Shown here piece by piece: positions 5,787 to 5,837 of a stretch of DNA of 5,837 nucleotides. Position numbers and translations under genes: made by a program. Location: NCBI GenBank assembly GCA_003151655.1, contig PLYB01000320.1, forward strand, positions 1-5,837, read 5' to 3'. The notes below the pieces were generated by a model. That model was not told the DNA's origin, ran no database searches, and worked only from the letters and a program-made list of their open reading frames with translations. Within the stretch, counting starts at the first letter, position 1; every line of letters starts with the position of its first letter. The stretch comes from Gallionellaceae bacterium (GTDB lineage Bacteria; Pseudomonadota; Gammaproteobacteria; Burkholderiales; Gallionellaceae).

Positions 5787-5837
5787 TGTCCGATGCGGTC
5801 ATATTGGTCTTTGCTGTTTCAATCCTCGCCCGCGCCG

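Larger units (their letters stand above)
5554..5837. other. Repeat-rich non-coding region
   Basis: I see no coding sequence here. The stretch holds a hairpin repeat (5598-5624), a 100-bp element with 10-bp inverted ends (5631-5730), a second copy of the hairpin repeat (5746-5772), a further GC-rich hairpin (5764-5786) and, at the edge, a sequence resembling the end of a CRISPR repeat. TGTTTCAATC occurs at both 5579-5588 and 5815-5824. Confidence 0.75.

Overview
The window carries most of an operon for an alternative complex III (ACIII, a quinol:electron-acceptor oxidoreductase unrelated to cytochrome bc1) on the minus strand. A small unrecognised gene diverges from it on the plus strand, and the right end is a repeat-rich intergenic stretch. 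Reading leftward, the operon order is actA (pentaheme cytochrome c), actB1 (molybdopterin-oxidoreductase-like Tat lipoprotein), actB2 (four-cluster ferredoxin-like subunit) and actC (NrfD/PsrC-like quinol-binding membrane subunit). actC is cut off by the left edge of the window. In many ACIII operons B1 and B2 are one fused polypeptide; here they are separate genes with 3 bp between them.

The proteins look proteobacterial. As far as I recall, the split-ActB layout is found in neutrophilic iron oxidisers of the Gallionellaceae (Gallionella, Sideroxydans) and in Zetaproteobacteria. A Gallionellaceae-like betaproteobacterium is my best guess, but it rests on family memory and not on a marker gene.

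Layout: 1-723 actC (partial); 749-1606 actB2; 1610-3811 actB1; 3866-4507 actA; 4508-4917 divergent regulatory region with a plausible sigma70-type promoter for each direction; 4918-5553 hypothetical gene on the plus strand; 5554-5837 non-coding, with a 100-bp REP-pair (BIME-like) element flanked by two copies of a CTTG-loop hairpin repeat, terminator-like hairpins, and at the right edge a partial sequence resembling the end of a CRISPR repeat.

How the act genes work together: ActC would oxidise quinol in the membrane, electrons would pass through the iron-sulfur clusters of ActB2 (and possibly an extra cluster in ActB1) to the hemes of ActA, and then to a downstream cytochrome or terminal oxidase. 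In iron oxidisers the complex has been proposed to run in either direction. The most notable points are an intact CxxCx3C...C cluster motif in ActB1 despite no visible molybdenum ligand, a nearly leaderless divergent gene, and the nested repeats at the right end. I see no clearly new biological system.
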